Assembly (NCBI GenBank): GCA_002069125.1
Contig: MVZN01000030.1
Location: 1-33,469 of the forward strand
Source: Spirochaetes bacterium ADurb.BinA120
GTDB lineage: Bacteria; Spirochaetota; UBA4802; UBA5368
Reading direction: 5' to 3'
Length of the DNA stretch: 33,469 nt
Shown here: piece by piece, positions 24,714 to 33,290 of the stretch
Position numbering within the stretch: the stretch's first letter is position 1
How the letters are laid out: each line of letters opens with the position of its first letter
The notes under the pieces: generated by a model
What the model was told of the DNA's origin: nothing
Seen by the model: only the letters and a program-made list of their open reading frames with translations
The model's database searches: none
Made by a program: the position numbers and the translations under genes

Positions 24714-25723
24714 TTCTCATGGCGCTCCCTGACTCGCCTGGATTTTTCGGCCCAGATGCGGGACTTTCCATCCTCGCCTCTTAGCTTCATTATGATCGCA
24801 ATGCTGTTGTAGGGAACATAGTTAGTCGGATCGAGCTCTATGCTCGCCTGAAATTCGGCAAGCGCACTGTCCAGCTCCCCGCGGTCCAGGTGGATGTCTC
24901 CCATGGTGTTGTGCGTTCCGGCCCGGGAGCGGTCCAGCCGGTTGGCCTTCTTGAGATCGGCCAGCGCGTCATTCAGGCGTTTTAGCGCGTATAGCGAAGA
25001 GCCCCGGTTGTGGTAGGCCGATGAAAACACCGGATATAATTCCACCGCGGCGCTTAAGTACGGCAGGGACGAGGCGTATTTGCCCGAGGCCATAAGATGG
25101 GCGCCGATATTGTTATACTCCACGGCGATGAACTCCTTGCGGGAAAGCGTCTTCATGTACACCCCGGCCCGGACCGATTCGGCCGGAATGCGCAGGGTCT
25201 CGATGTAATACGAATCCGTCCGGACCAGCGCCTGCGTAGTCTCCCAGTTGATATAGGCGCCGTCATCGAAAAAAAACCTGACAAAGCCGTGATCGGGGGC
25301 GTACACCGGGAGGATCGGCAGGCCAAGCGTCTCGGCTATGGCGGTATACAGAGCGCAGTAATTATCGCAGTCGATCGTTTTATTCCGAAGCCCACTGGAC
25401 AAAAGCTGGTTCTTCCCGAACCTGTAGCCCTCCCCAGTAATTACGGAGTCTATCGCCCGCAGTATTGAAAGCGCGTCGGCGTTCGTGCGGCCTTTCCGCA
25501 CGCTTATGGCGGCCGCGGCCCTGTCGATAATCCGGCCGAGCGCACGGTAGTCCGCTTCGCTTGCACCGAATTCCCTTTCCATGTCGAGGAAGTCGTGCGC
25601 GATCGTTACGGGCCTTCCATCACGGCCTTTACGCTCTTCCGGCTGAGTGGCGGGAATGAGCGCGTTTTGGCGGACAAAAAGCAGCGCCGTGGCAAGCGCC
25701 ATCATGATCACCGTTTTACGCAT
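24710..25723 (-). CDS. Exported transglutaminase-like protein with C-terminal TPR repeats
   Basis: 337 residues. The start at 25723 (MRKTVIMMALATALLFVRQNA) has GGAGGA upstream and begins a signal peptide; a longer frame to 25786 lacks one. A transglutaminase/SirB1-like core follows: cysteine in TIDCDNYCALYTAIAETLGLP, histidine in APDHGFVRF and the third residue in YINWETT. The last 120 residues are three TPR-like helical pairs (YNNIGAHLMASGKYASSLPYL; AYHNRGSSLYALKRLNDALADLKKA; THNTMGDIHLDRGELDSALAEFQ). Such proteins are thought to be periplasmic or surface thiol hydrolases, or non-catalytic binding proteins. The catalytic cysteine, histidine and an acidic/asparagine residue look present. It is the first gene of a minus-strand run. 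Confidence 0.85.
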   Translation of the reverse strand: MRKTVIMMALATALLFVRQNALIPATQPEERKGRDGRPVTIAHDFLDMEREFGASEADYRALGRIIDRAAAAISVRKGRTNADALSILRAIDSVITGEGYRFGKNQLLSSGLRNKTIDCDNYCALYTAIAETLGLPILPVYAPDHGFVRFFFDDGAYINWETTQALVRTDSYYIETLRIPAESVRAGVYMKTLSRKEFIAVEYNNIGAHLMASGKYASSLPYLSAAVELYPVFSSAYHNRGSSLYALKRLNDALADLKKANRLDRSRAGTHNTMGDIHLDRGELDSALAEFQASIELDPTNYVPYNSIAIIMKLRGEDGKSRIWAEKSRRVRERHEK

Positions 25724-25936
25724 GGAAAATCCTCCACCCCGCAAGGGCGACCGGGCGGCCGCCCGGCCATTTCTTTTGCCTTCCATGCCATGGGAAGGCC
25801 TTGTAGCGACGCTATGCCCGATATCATGCGGTATTGCAATTCAATATTTTTTCGAAAGCCGCCCGGGTCGGCTTGACATTTCAGAATGCGCGGATATCGT
25901 AAGCTTCAGCATATCCCGTTCTCATTGGAGACATCC

Positions 25937-26122
25937 ATGGCACGCTCCAACTGCGAAAATTGCGCCATGCGCGCGAAATACGACAGGGCCCCGGATTCGT
26001 TTTTGGGCAGGTTCTGGAAATGGCATACCCGATTCTGCCCGGGATGGAAATCCTACCTGATCGCCCAGACTCGGGAGACGAGGGAGGAGCTCTTCCGGCG
26101 GTACGGCGTCCGAAGGTTGTAG
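25937..26122 (+). CDS. Small cysteine-motif protein (61 residues)
   Basis: A short basic protein: MARSNCENCAMRAKYDR at the start, then FLGRFWKWHTRFCPGWKSY, ending in a charged helix (RETREELFRRYGV). CxxC at residues 6-9 plus a later CPGWK cysteine and a histidine (WHTRFC) suggest a metal-binding knuckle. I believe similar small proteins occur in other anaerobes, but no function is established to my knowledge. TTGGAG lies six bases before the ATG. It is divergent from the transglutaminase gene and convergent with the PPDK-like gene, so it is a single-gene unit. Confidence 0.75.
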   Translation: MARSNCENCAMRAKYDRAPDSFLGRFWKWHTRFCPGWKSYLIAQTRETREELFRRYGVRRL

Positions 26123-26252
26123 CGAACGCTGCCGCCATAGTCCCGGCCGGGGGACAAGGCGCATGGAGTCCGGGGCCGAAAAACAAATTTCAGGCTCCCG
26201 GCGGTTTGACCAATTTCCGCGCCGCGGGTCCAATCGGTTTAAAGGCGGGCCC

Positions 26253-29200
26253 TCAGGAAGCGGGCCTTTTCATGGACAGTGGACGCGCCGGGTCGGTTAC
26301 CGCGTTGATCTTCACCGCGAACGATGTCCTGTTTTCAATGTCGCGGTCGGTTACCATATGCACGTCCAGCAGCCCATGTGACCGATACCCGGTTCTAAGA
26401 TAGTTCATCTCCGAGAGGCTGAGGCTCCATCCCTCCAGCCAGACCGACAGGGCTTCCCGCTGTTCGCGCGTTCCATCGACGTGAAAAAGAAGATCTATAT
26501 CGCTGTCGGGGCCGGCGGTGGCGTTTGCTGTCGAACCGATAAGGTAAACCGCCCTCACCCCGAAGCGTGAGGCGTCGACCTGTCCGGCGATCTGTTCGGC
26601 CATGTGAAGGCGCCAGCGCCAGTATTCCTCACCGTGGGCCTCGTGCGGCCTGGGGCGCACGATCGAGCTTTCCGCGGCGGCTTCCGGTTCGTCGAAATAT
26701 CCAATCGACTCCCCAAGTTCCGCGTTTAAGAGGATTTTAAGGATTTTCCCGCCCATCCGGCCTGGAATATCTATAACCTTGAGGGTATCGGCGATATGAG
26801 CGTACTCCGGCAGTATGTCCGGCAGCATGTTGCGCGAGCCGGTAAAAAACAGTTCGTTATATACGACATCCCTGTCGTCGGGGTACAGCGGGATGTACCG
26901 GATTCCGGTTTCCGCAAGATCCTGGAAGAAGTGCGTACCGAAGGAAAGCTCCGGCGAATAGGTGCCCCTCTTCATCGATATTTCGATTAGAACCGCGGTA
27001 TTGTTGATGTCGGAATAGCTTACCTGGACCCCCAGCTTGATGTCGCCGCGGCTCCCCCACCGCCCCGGACCCATCAGGATGAACTGCCGCTTGGGCAGGA
27101 CCGCGTTTAACCGCCCTATGGCCCGCCCGACGTCGGTAAGCATTTCCAGGCTTTCCATCTCCCCGTATTTCCGCGGATTCACCCAGACCACGTGTGTGAT
27201 ATCCGGCACCCTGCCCCCGGAAATATAGCGGCGAGCAGTGAACAGTGTTCTGTCTTCGGGGATATCGCGGGGGATGGGGCTCGGGGCGGAGTCCTCGCCG
27301 GTGTTCTGGGGACGGCATTGCAGAAGGTAAAAATCCACGCCGTCCGAGGCGAATTCGATGTCGACCGGCATGCCAAAGCCATTTTCCAGGGCGGTCAGGA
27401 TGGAGCGCACCCGCCTTATAAACGTGGTCCTGGTTATGATTCCCTCGAAGGTCACCAGAAGGTCGCCCGACTTGAAATCGATGTCGAACCCGGATGGCCG
27501 CGAAATGTGACCATCCCTGTAAATCGAAACAATCTGGTGAACGGCCGGTATCTCCTCGCCGTAAGTGCGGAGCAGGTCGATTACGGATATCGTCTCGAAG
27601 CAGTTGGTTTCGAGATTTATGACATCGATCCACGAGGGCGAGTAGTGCCGGATCTCGTCCGGGCTTACATTCACTCTAAGCGCGGGCTGGCCGGGCGAAA
27701 CCAGAACCGGATAGTCGTTGCTTACCCGGTCCACGGCGCGCGTTCCCATGCCCGGCACCATCCGTATAAGTCCGTCCTCGCGCCTTAAACGGGGTGACCA
27801 GCGGAATTCGTTGTTGCTGAAGGCGATGCCCGCAAAAGCGGGAAAAAAATACGGGCCCACCCTGGTCCCCACCACCTCCTGGATCATTATTCCCATCTCC
27901 TCGTGCAGGTCCAACAGGCCCTGCTCCGCGCGATAGATTATAGGGTCCGGCCCGAAGACCGACGCGTATACCTCGGCGATCGCGTCCAGGAGGGCGCTCA
28001 ATCGCTTTTGCTTGGGGCCCTGGTTTGCCAGGAAAAGGCTCTTGTATTTTCCCGAGAAGGCCGTGCCTACGCGGTCCTCGAGCAGGCTCGAACTTCTAAC
28101 TATTATTGGCTTGTCGCCGAAGTCGTCGAGCGCCATGGAAAGGCCCTTTACGATCTCGGAGGAGAAGTGCGAATTCTTGAAGAGCTGAATGATGTTCGGA
28201 TAATCGATACGGACCTGTTCGGGGTCCTTGTATTTCTGTTCGTTTATATCCTCGAGATCGTTGTGCCGTAAAAATTCCGAGATAGAATCGGCCGTAATGT
28301 ACCAGGTCCTGGGGACCTTTATACCCGCAAACAGCCCCTCCTCGTCAGGCTGTTTTAGCAGTATGTGCCGCGCCAGAAGAAGCCCGGAGCTTTTTCCGCC
28401 AAGTTTTCCGTTGCTTCCGGCATGGAATATTATCCTGGTTACGAGGTCGAAAAAATCGCTTACCTCCAGGTGCCGTTTGGCGATATTTATAAACTCGATG
28501 GTGTCGGAAAAGAACCGTCGTATGAGCGACACCCTCAGCCACTTCTCGGTGGAGGGCGCAAGCACCATTCTGTCCCCGGCTATTGCCCGATAGCGCAGGA
28601 TGGCGTCGATTATCGCGCTCAGGGCGGTGCCGCCGGAATCTATGGTTTTGATAAGAAAGCTGATTTTGTTCTCGTGGATCCATTTCTGAAGGCACTGCAG
28701 GATCTCGTTGTCGCTGAGGTTCCTGGCCGCGATAGAAAAAACCTGATCGCTTATCTCGATGAGCTTCTCCCTGGACTGCTTGAAGCTCGGGCTGTTGGCG
28801 TCGAACTCCGGTTCGGGTTCGTTTTTAACGAATTCCCCGCCGAATTTTCCGAGGAACTGCCTGGCCTCCCCCACCCCGTTCCAGAAAAGATAGTATATCA
28901 TTTTCCGCGAGATGTGAAGATACAGCTTCTCGTCGGTGCGCCTTACGAGCTCGGTTATGACCATCCATTCGCGGTTTTTCTTTTCGGCCAGATCGCGGCT
29001 TGCCGTTTCCCATTCGTGTAAAAGCCTCTTGAGCTTGCGGTGGAAGATGGTCTGCCCGATGCGGTCCGCGATGGTTTTGATAAGCTTGCGCTCCTTTAGC
29101 AGGAAAAACCCGTCATCGACGCCGGGCACCTCCCGGGTGTACGACACCTCGAGGGAGCCGACGAGCTCGTCCTCCTCCCTTATTTCGGCGCTATCCCTCC

Positions 29201-29441
29201 AGGCGGTGGGAACGTAGTCCTCGTCCTGGTAAGATTGGTCACGGTAGACGATTCGGGCCCGGCAGATATCGGGATACTGCCAGCCCGAGGGGATCGTCCG
29301 TATCAGCGCGTTGAATATTCCCGGAAGCGGGACCTCCTCCCCGGCGAGGACCTCCTCGACCTGATACAGGCAATTGAGCTCCTTGGCCCGCTCGCGGAGC
29401 ACCACCAGCACCTGGTCGGTAGGAAGGTTCTTCGGCTCCAT
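26253..29441 (-). CDS. Sensor - PPDK_N (PEP/pyruvate-binding ATP-grasp) - nucleotidyltransferase fusion protein
   Basis: 1062 residues. About 15-140 (KELNCLYQVEEVL ... PSGWQYPDICRARIVY ... LIKTIADRIGQTI) matches the sensor-type N-terminus found before some histidine kinases. About 345-712 is the PEP/pyruvate-binding ATP-grasp domain (KLGGKSSGLLLARH, IIVRSSSLLEDRVGTAFSGKY, ending FYLLQCRPQ). A C-terminal extension has GPGRWGSRG at 791-799 and SFGTHFFQDL, as in one branch of PPDK-like proteins. The last part (about 930-1040) is a Pol-beta-type nucleotidyltransferase: GS at 969-970, D981, D983, D1026. No phosphohistidine swivel motif (TSHAA-like) is present, so it is not a normal PEP synthase or PPDK. 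It starts 17 bases after gdh with no evident Shine-Dalgarno, suggesting translational coupling. A regulatory role is inferred, not shown. Confidence 0.88.
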   Translation of the reverse strand: MEPKNLPTDQVLVVLRERAKELNCLYQVEEVLAGEEVPLPGIFNALIRTIPSGWQYPDICRARIVYRDQSYQDEDYVPTAWRDSAEIREEDELVGSLEVSYTREVPGVDDGFFLLKERKLIKTIADRIGQTIFHRKLKRLLHEWETASRDLAEKKNREWMVITELVRRTDEKLYLHISRKMIYYLFWNGVGEARQFLGKFGGEFVKNEPEPEFDANSPSFKQSREKLIEISDQVFSIAARNLSDNEILQCLQKWIHENKISFLIKTIDSGGTALSAIIDAILRYRAIAGDRMVLAPSTEKWLRVSLIRRFFSDTIEFINIAKRHLEVSDFFDLVTRIIFHAGSNGKLGGKSSGLLLARHILLKQPDEEGLFAGIKVPRTWYITADSISEFLRHNDLEDINEQKYKDPEQVRIDYPNIIQLFKNSHFSSEIVKGLSMALDDFGDKPIIVRSSSLLEDRVGTAFSGKYKSLFLANQGPKQKRLSALLDAIAEVYASVFGPDPIIYRAEQGLLDLHEEMGIMIQEVVGTRVGPYFFPAFAGIAFSNNEFRWSPRLRREDGLIRMVPGMGTRAVDRVSNDYPVLVSPGQPALRVNVSPDEIRHYSPSWIDVINLETNCFETISVIDLLRTYGEEIPAVHQIVSIYRDGHISRPSGFDIDFKSGDLLVTFEGIITRTTFIRRVRSILTALENGFGMPVDIEFASDGVDFYLLQCRPQNTGEDSAPSPIPRDIPEDRTLFTARRYISGGRVPDITHVVWVNPRKYGEMESLEMLTDVGRAIGRLNAVLPKRQFILMGPGRWGSRGDIKLGVQVSYSDINNTAVLIEISMKRGTYSPELSFGTHFFQDLAETGIRYIPLYPDDRDVVYNELFFTGSRNMLPDILPEYAHIADTLKVIDIPGRMGGKILKILLNAELGESIGYFDEPEAAAESSIVRPRPHEAHGEEYWRWRLHMAEQIAGQVDASRFGVRAVYLIGSTANATAGPDSDIDLLFHVDGTREQREALSVWLEGWSLSLSEMNYLRTGYRSHGLLDVHMVTDRDIENRTSFAVKINAVTDPARPLSMKRPAS

Positions 29442-29458
29442 ATAGTCATGCCCCGCGC

Positions 29459-30745
29459 TTATACCCAGCTCCTCGCTTTAACCGCCTGCGCCACCCTGTC
29501 GATGGCGATAACGTACGCCGCGTCCCGCATGTACAGTTTTTTTCTTTTTGCGAGCTCGCTGACAGCGGAAAAGGCGGAGGTCATCTTTGAATCCAGCTTG
29601 TCCAGGACATCCTGCTTTTCCCAGAAATAGTTCATATTGCACTGGACCTGCTCGAAATAGCTGCAGGTTACGCCGCCGGCGTTCGCCAGAAAATCGGGAA
29701 TCACGAAAATGCCGTTTTTCTTGATGACCTCGTCGGCCTCCGGGGTCGTGGGACCGTTTGCGCCCTCCGCGATGAACCTTACCCTGGGATTGATTTTCCC
29801 CGCGTTATCCCTGTTTATCTGGTTTTCCAGCGCTGCGGGTATGAGTATGTCCACCTCCTGCTCGAGCCATGCGTCACCCGGAAGCACCTCGTAGCCGCTG
29901 TCTCGCGCCTTGTTCTTGTCTATTCCGCCGAATTTGTCGGTAATATCGAGAAGCTCTTTGAGGTCGATGCCGCCCTTTTTCCTGAAGGTATACGAGGTTT
30001 TGTCGGACTGGTCCCAGCAGGCAATGGCCACCACCTTGCCCCCCAGGTGGTCGTACAGCCTTATTGCGTGCTGAGCCACATTGCCGAAACCCTGCACGCT
30101 GGCGCTGGTGCGGGAGATGTCGACCTCGTGCTCCTTGAGCGCCTCCCGGAGCGTGTATATCAATCCATAGCCCGTGGCCTCCGTCCTACCGAGCGATCCG
30201 CCCATGCCCACCGGCTTGCCGGTGATAAATCCCGGGAACCTCCCATTGTGAATGGTCTCATATTCATCGAGCATCCAGAGCATGTGCTGTGAATTGGTCA
30301 TAACATCCGGGGCGGGGACATCCTGGACCGGGCCCACGTTCCTTGCGATCTGCCGGACCCATCCCCTGCATATCTGCTCCTGTTCGCGGGCGCTTAGATG
30401 ATGGGGGTCGCACACCACGCCGCCCTTACCGCCGCCGAGCGGAATGTCCACAACGGAGCACTTCCATGTCATCCACATCGACAGGGCCCGCACCATATCG
30501 ATCGTTTCGAGGGGATGGAAGCGTATGCCCCCCTTCGCCGGCCCGCGCGCGTCGTTGTGCTGGACCCTGAAGCCCTTGAAAACCCGCACCGCGCCGTCGT
30601 CCATGCGGACCGGGATGGTGAAGTGATATTCACGCATGGGCTCGCGCAGCAGATCTCTTACGCCTGCCTCCAGATCCAGCATCTCCGCGACCTTGTCGAA
30701 CTGGGCCTGCGCCATATTAAACGGATTGTACGATTTTGACTCCAT
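29459..30745 (-). CDS. gdhA: Glutamate dehydrogenase (Glu/Leu/Phe/Val dehydrogenase family)
   Basis: 428 residues, normal for hexameric bacterial GDH. The substrate domain has KGFRVQHNDARGPAKGGIRFHP and IPLGGGKGGVVCDP with the catalytic lysine, and PAPDVMTNSQHM. The nucleotide domain has the Rossmann motif GFGNVAQHAI and ends with ANAGGVTCSYFEQVQ. It interconverts glutamate and 2-oxoglutarate plus ammonium; NAD or NADP preference cannot be set by eye. The ATG at 30745 (MESKSYNPFN) has AGGAGA eight bases upstream; a longer frame to 30859 is not supported. It is followed at once by the sensor/PPDK_N/NTase fusion and heads that two-gene operon. An AT-rich CATAATTATA stretch at about 30766-30776 on the minus strand may be the -10 region. 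Confidence 0.95.
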   Translation of the reverse strand: MESKSYNPFNMAQAQFDKVAEMLDLEAGVRDLLREPMREYHFTIPVRMDDGAVRVFKGFRVQHNDARGPAKGGIRFHPLETIDMVRALSMWMTWKCSVVDIPLGGGKGGVVCDPHHLSAREQEQICRGWVRQIARNVGPVQDVPAPDVMTNSQHMLWMLDEYETIHNGRFPGFITGKPVGMGGSLGRTEATGYGLIYTLREALKEHEVDISRTSASVQGFGNVAQHAIRLYDHLGGKVVAIACWDQSDKTSYTFRKKGGIDLKELLDITDKFGGIDKNKARDSGYEVLPGDAWLEQEVDILIPAALENQINRDNAGKINPRVRFIAEGANGPTTPEADEVIKKNGIFVIPDFLANAGGVTCSYFEQVQCNMNYFWEKQDVLDKLDSKMTSAFSAVSELAKRKKLYMRDAAYVIAIDRVAQAVKARSWV

Positions 30746-31361
30746 AGCGGGATTCTCCTGTGCTGATATAATTATGGCTGAATCGTCGCGTATCGTGCTT
30801 GCGCCTGGCGTACAGCGCCGGCGGGGAGACCCGGCGATACTCCACTTTCCGCGCGACACATCCGCCTGAATGCGCGGTGATCGGGTCTATGTCATAGGTG
30901 TTTTCCGCAAGAACGCTCCTAAGCCCATGGACTGAACGAATCGACCGGGGCCGGCCGCGCCGGGCCGTTACAACGCCGTGGATTCCGGGAGACGACGCCC
31001 GTGAACGCGGCATGGGAAGGTCTGGCCTATGGAATTGGAATCACTACCGGCATGCGCCGCCCGGGTTTTATTCCATTCACATCCCGGGGCACTGTCAAAC
31101 TTTTTTTTGGAAGGCATGGAATCTTCATTGTTCCGGTAATATAAATCATTGACTACTTAAAGCCTTCTGATACATTACCGAAGACTTGCTTTCCAACCGG
31201 AGAAGACGGCCCTGTTTCCCCCGCCGACGGCGGCGTAAACGCATGTCATTCCCGGTAAAACAAAAGGCTGCAATATGCAAAATAATAAGGTTCCGGGGGC
31301 GGTCTCCGGGGAATCCGCCCGAAAGCCATCCTGAATGACCCGGAACAGGGAGGGACTACCC
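30746..31361. other. 616-base divergent intergenic region with promoters, no gene seen
   Basis: This region separates gdh (minus) and the acyl-CoA synthetase (plus). I see no convincing protein frame. It contains two CCCGGG palindromes 17 bases apart (31060-31065, 31083-31088) followed by an 8-base T run at 31101-31108, a GC-rich patch near 30945-30965, and the promoter-like element listed separately. The AT-rich part at 31130-31180 stands out from the surrounding composition. Confidence 0.45.
31149..31176 (+). promoter_or_regulatory. Candidate sigma70-type promoter for the acyl-CoA synthetase gene, flanked by an inverted repeat
   Basis: TTGACT (31149-31154) and TACATT (31171-31176) are separated by 16 bases. 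A 7-base inverted repeat, CGGTAAT at 31134-31140 and ATTACCG at 31174-31180, brackets the element and overlaps the -10, an arrangement that would allow repression. The distance to the synthetase start is about 180 bases. Confidence 0.45.
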
Positions 31362-33197
31362 ATGACCACCGATTCTCCGAAGCAGTTCAGGCAGACCATA
31401 AGCGCGCCGGAGTTCATCTTCAAGCTGCTGGCCATTTCCTGGCGGATTCCCTTTATAATCTACCACGCGGTAAGCGGGCTCAAGCGCATCTCCGGCGACA
31501 GAAAGCTCTCCTGGGCCTCCACGCTCGAGGACATAGCGGCGCGTTATCCCGATAACATGGCGGTAAAATCGCCCGACGGCATGCTGACCTACCGCGAGCT
31601 GAACGAGAGCGCCAACAGGTTCGCGCATTTCCTTATCTCCAGAAAGATCTGCGCCGGGGACGTGGTTACGGTATGCATGGAAAACCGGCCCGAGCTCCTG
31701 GTAGCGTATTGCGGTTGCGGCAAGGTCGGCGCCGTGTGCTCTCTTATCAACACCAACCAGCGGGGCGATTCCCTTATACACAGCTTCAACCTCAACAAGG
31801 GGCGCCTATTGTTTGTGGGGGAGGAGTGCCTGGAATTCTTCGACAAGGTAAAGGGCTCCGTGGACCTAAAGAATTCGGAGCTTTACATTGTGGGCGACCC
31901 GGCCATAAAGCGCCTGAACGCGAAGGAAGACGTTACGAAGGCCCTTTCCGGAATGCCGGCCGCCAACCCGCCCACCACGTCGGACATCTCCATGAAGGAC
32001 CGGATAGCTTATGTATATACCTCGGGGACCACGGGCGGCATGCCTAAGGCCGCGGTGATCATCAACAAACGCGCCCTGTCGGCCATGTTCTGGTTCGGCC
32101 GCGTGGTTACGCGGATACGCCCGCATCACACGGTATACGTCCCCCTGCCCTTCTTTCACACCAACGCGCTTACGGTTGGATGGCCGGCGGCCCTGTACAA
32201 CGGCGCGGCCGTGGCCCTTCGCCGCAGGTTCAGCGCGAGCAATTTCCTCGAGGACATACGCAATTTCAGAGTGACCCATTTCGTCTACGTGGGCGAGGTG
32301 TGCCGCTACCTGATGGCCCAGCCCGACGTAAAGGGGCAGAACAGGACCACGCTGAAGTACGTTATCGGCAACGGCCTGAGGCCCGACATCTGGAAGGCCT
32401 TCAAAAAAAGATACGGAATTAAAAAGGTCTTTGAATTTTACGGCGCCGCGGAGGGTGTGGGGGTCTTTACAAACTTCCTTAACTTCGACTACAGCGTGGG
32501 CACCAGCCTTACGAGCTTCGCGATAGTGAACTACGATATCGAAAACGATCGCGTGGCCCGCGACGCAAACGGGTTCCTAACGAGGGTAAAGAAGGGCGAG
32601 GCCGGCCTTCTTATCATGGAGATAACCGAAAAGACGCCCTTTACCGGCTACTCGGACAAAAAGAAGACCGAGGAGAAGATCATACGAGACGCCTTTAAAA
32701 AGGGCGACAGTTGGTTCAACACCGGCGACATGCTAATCGACATGGGTTTCAGGCACGCACAGTTTGCCGACCGTCTGGGAGACACCTTCCGGTGGAAGGG
32801 AGAGAACGTGGCCACCATGGAGGTGGAAAAGGCCATCGACTCGTTCAAGGGCGTTGAGGCCTCGGCCGTATACGGCGTGAGCCTGCCCGCGGGCGACGGA
32901 CGCGCAGGCATGGCCGCCATTATACGACAAAAGGACGCAAAGATCGACCTTGCCGGACTGGTCGGGCACCTAAGATCGGCCCTTCCGAAATACGCGGTTC
33001 CGCTTTTCGTCCGTTTTATCGAGGACTTCCAGTGGACAGCAACGCACAAGATCAACAAGACCGGACTTAAGTCCGACGAATTCGATCCATCGAGGGTCGG
33101 CGGAAAGGTCTACGTGCTCCTTCCCGATAGCGACGAATATGTGGAGATGACCGGCGCAATCCACAGGGAGATAATGGCGGGGAAATACAGGTTTTAG
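31362..33197 (+). CDS. FATP/FadD-type long-chain acyl-CoA synthetase
   Basis: 611 residues. A hydrophobic N-terminal stretch (FIFKLLAISWRIPFIIYHAV, about 18-37) suggests membrane association, as in fatty-acid transport proteins. The AMP-binding P-loop YTSGTTGGMPKAA lies near residue 220. FEFYGAAEGVGVF is the ATP-binding A5-type motif, and DRLGDTFRWKGENVATMEVE is the hallmark of the FATP/very-long-chain branch. The C-terminal lysine segment ends near HKINKTGLKSDEFDP. It activates long-chain fatty acids to acyl-CoA. The ATG at 31362 has AGGGAGG eight bases upstream; a start at 31335 has none. It heads a plus-strand unit running out of the window, although a strong palindrome separates it from the next gene. 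Confidence 0.93.
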   Translation: MTTDSPKQFRQTISAPEFIFKLLAISWRIPFIIYHAVSGLKRISGDRKLSWASTLEDIAARYPDNMAVKSPDGMLTYRELNESANRFAHFLISRKICAGDVVTVCMENRPELLVAYCGCGKVGAVCSLINTNQRGDSLIHSFNLNKGRLLFVGEECLEFFDKVKGSVDLKNSELYIVGDPAIKRLNAKEDVTKALSGMPAANPPTTSDISMKDRIAYVYTSGTTGGMPKAAVIINKRALSAMFWFGRVVTRIRPHHTVYVPLPFFHTNALTVGWPAALYNGAAVALRRRFSASNFLEDIRNFRVTHFVYVGEVCRYLMAQPDVKGQNRTTLKYVIGNGLRPDIWKAFKKRYGIKKVFEFYGAAEGVGVFTNFLNFDYSVGTSLTSFAIVNYDIENDRVARDANGFLTRVKKGEAGLLIMEITEKTPFTGYSDKKKTEEKIIRDAFKKGDSWFNTGDMLIDMGFRHAQFADRLGDTFRWKGENVATMEVEKAIDSFKGVEASAVYGVSLPAGDGRAGMAAIIRQKDAKIDLAGLVGHLRSALPKYAVPLFVRFIEDFQWTATHKINKTGLKSDEFDPSRVGGKVYVLLPDSDEYVEMTGAIHREIMAGKYRF

Positions 33198-33228
33198 ACG
33201 GGGCCTGGGAACCTCGCCCCGCCTCCGG

Positions 33229-33256
33229 CGCGCTCTCTCCCGCGGGAGAGAGCGCG
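33229..33256. terminator. Perfect 28-base palindrome, probable terminator hairpin
   Basis: Arms CGCGCTCTCTCCCG (33229-33242) and CGGGAGAGAGCGCG (33243-33256) are exact reverse complements without a spacer. As RNA it would form a long hairpin with a small loop. It lies 31 bases after the acyl-CoA synthetase stop and is followed by GATTTATG, with only a short T run. A terminator is most likely; a dyad binding site is an alternative. Confidence 0.6.
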
Positions 33257-33290
33257 GATTTATGCGACTTTAGGTATTTAACAGGCTCCT

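Noticed and set aside
31060-31108. CCCGGG repeat pair followed by a T run as a terminator
   Set aside because: The T run is 12 bases away from the stem and no plus-strand gene ends upstream, so a terminator call is not justified.
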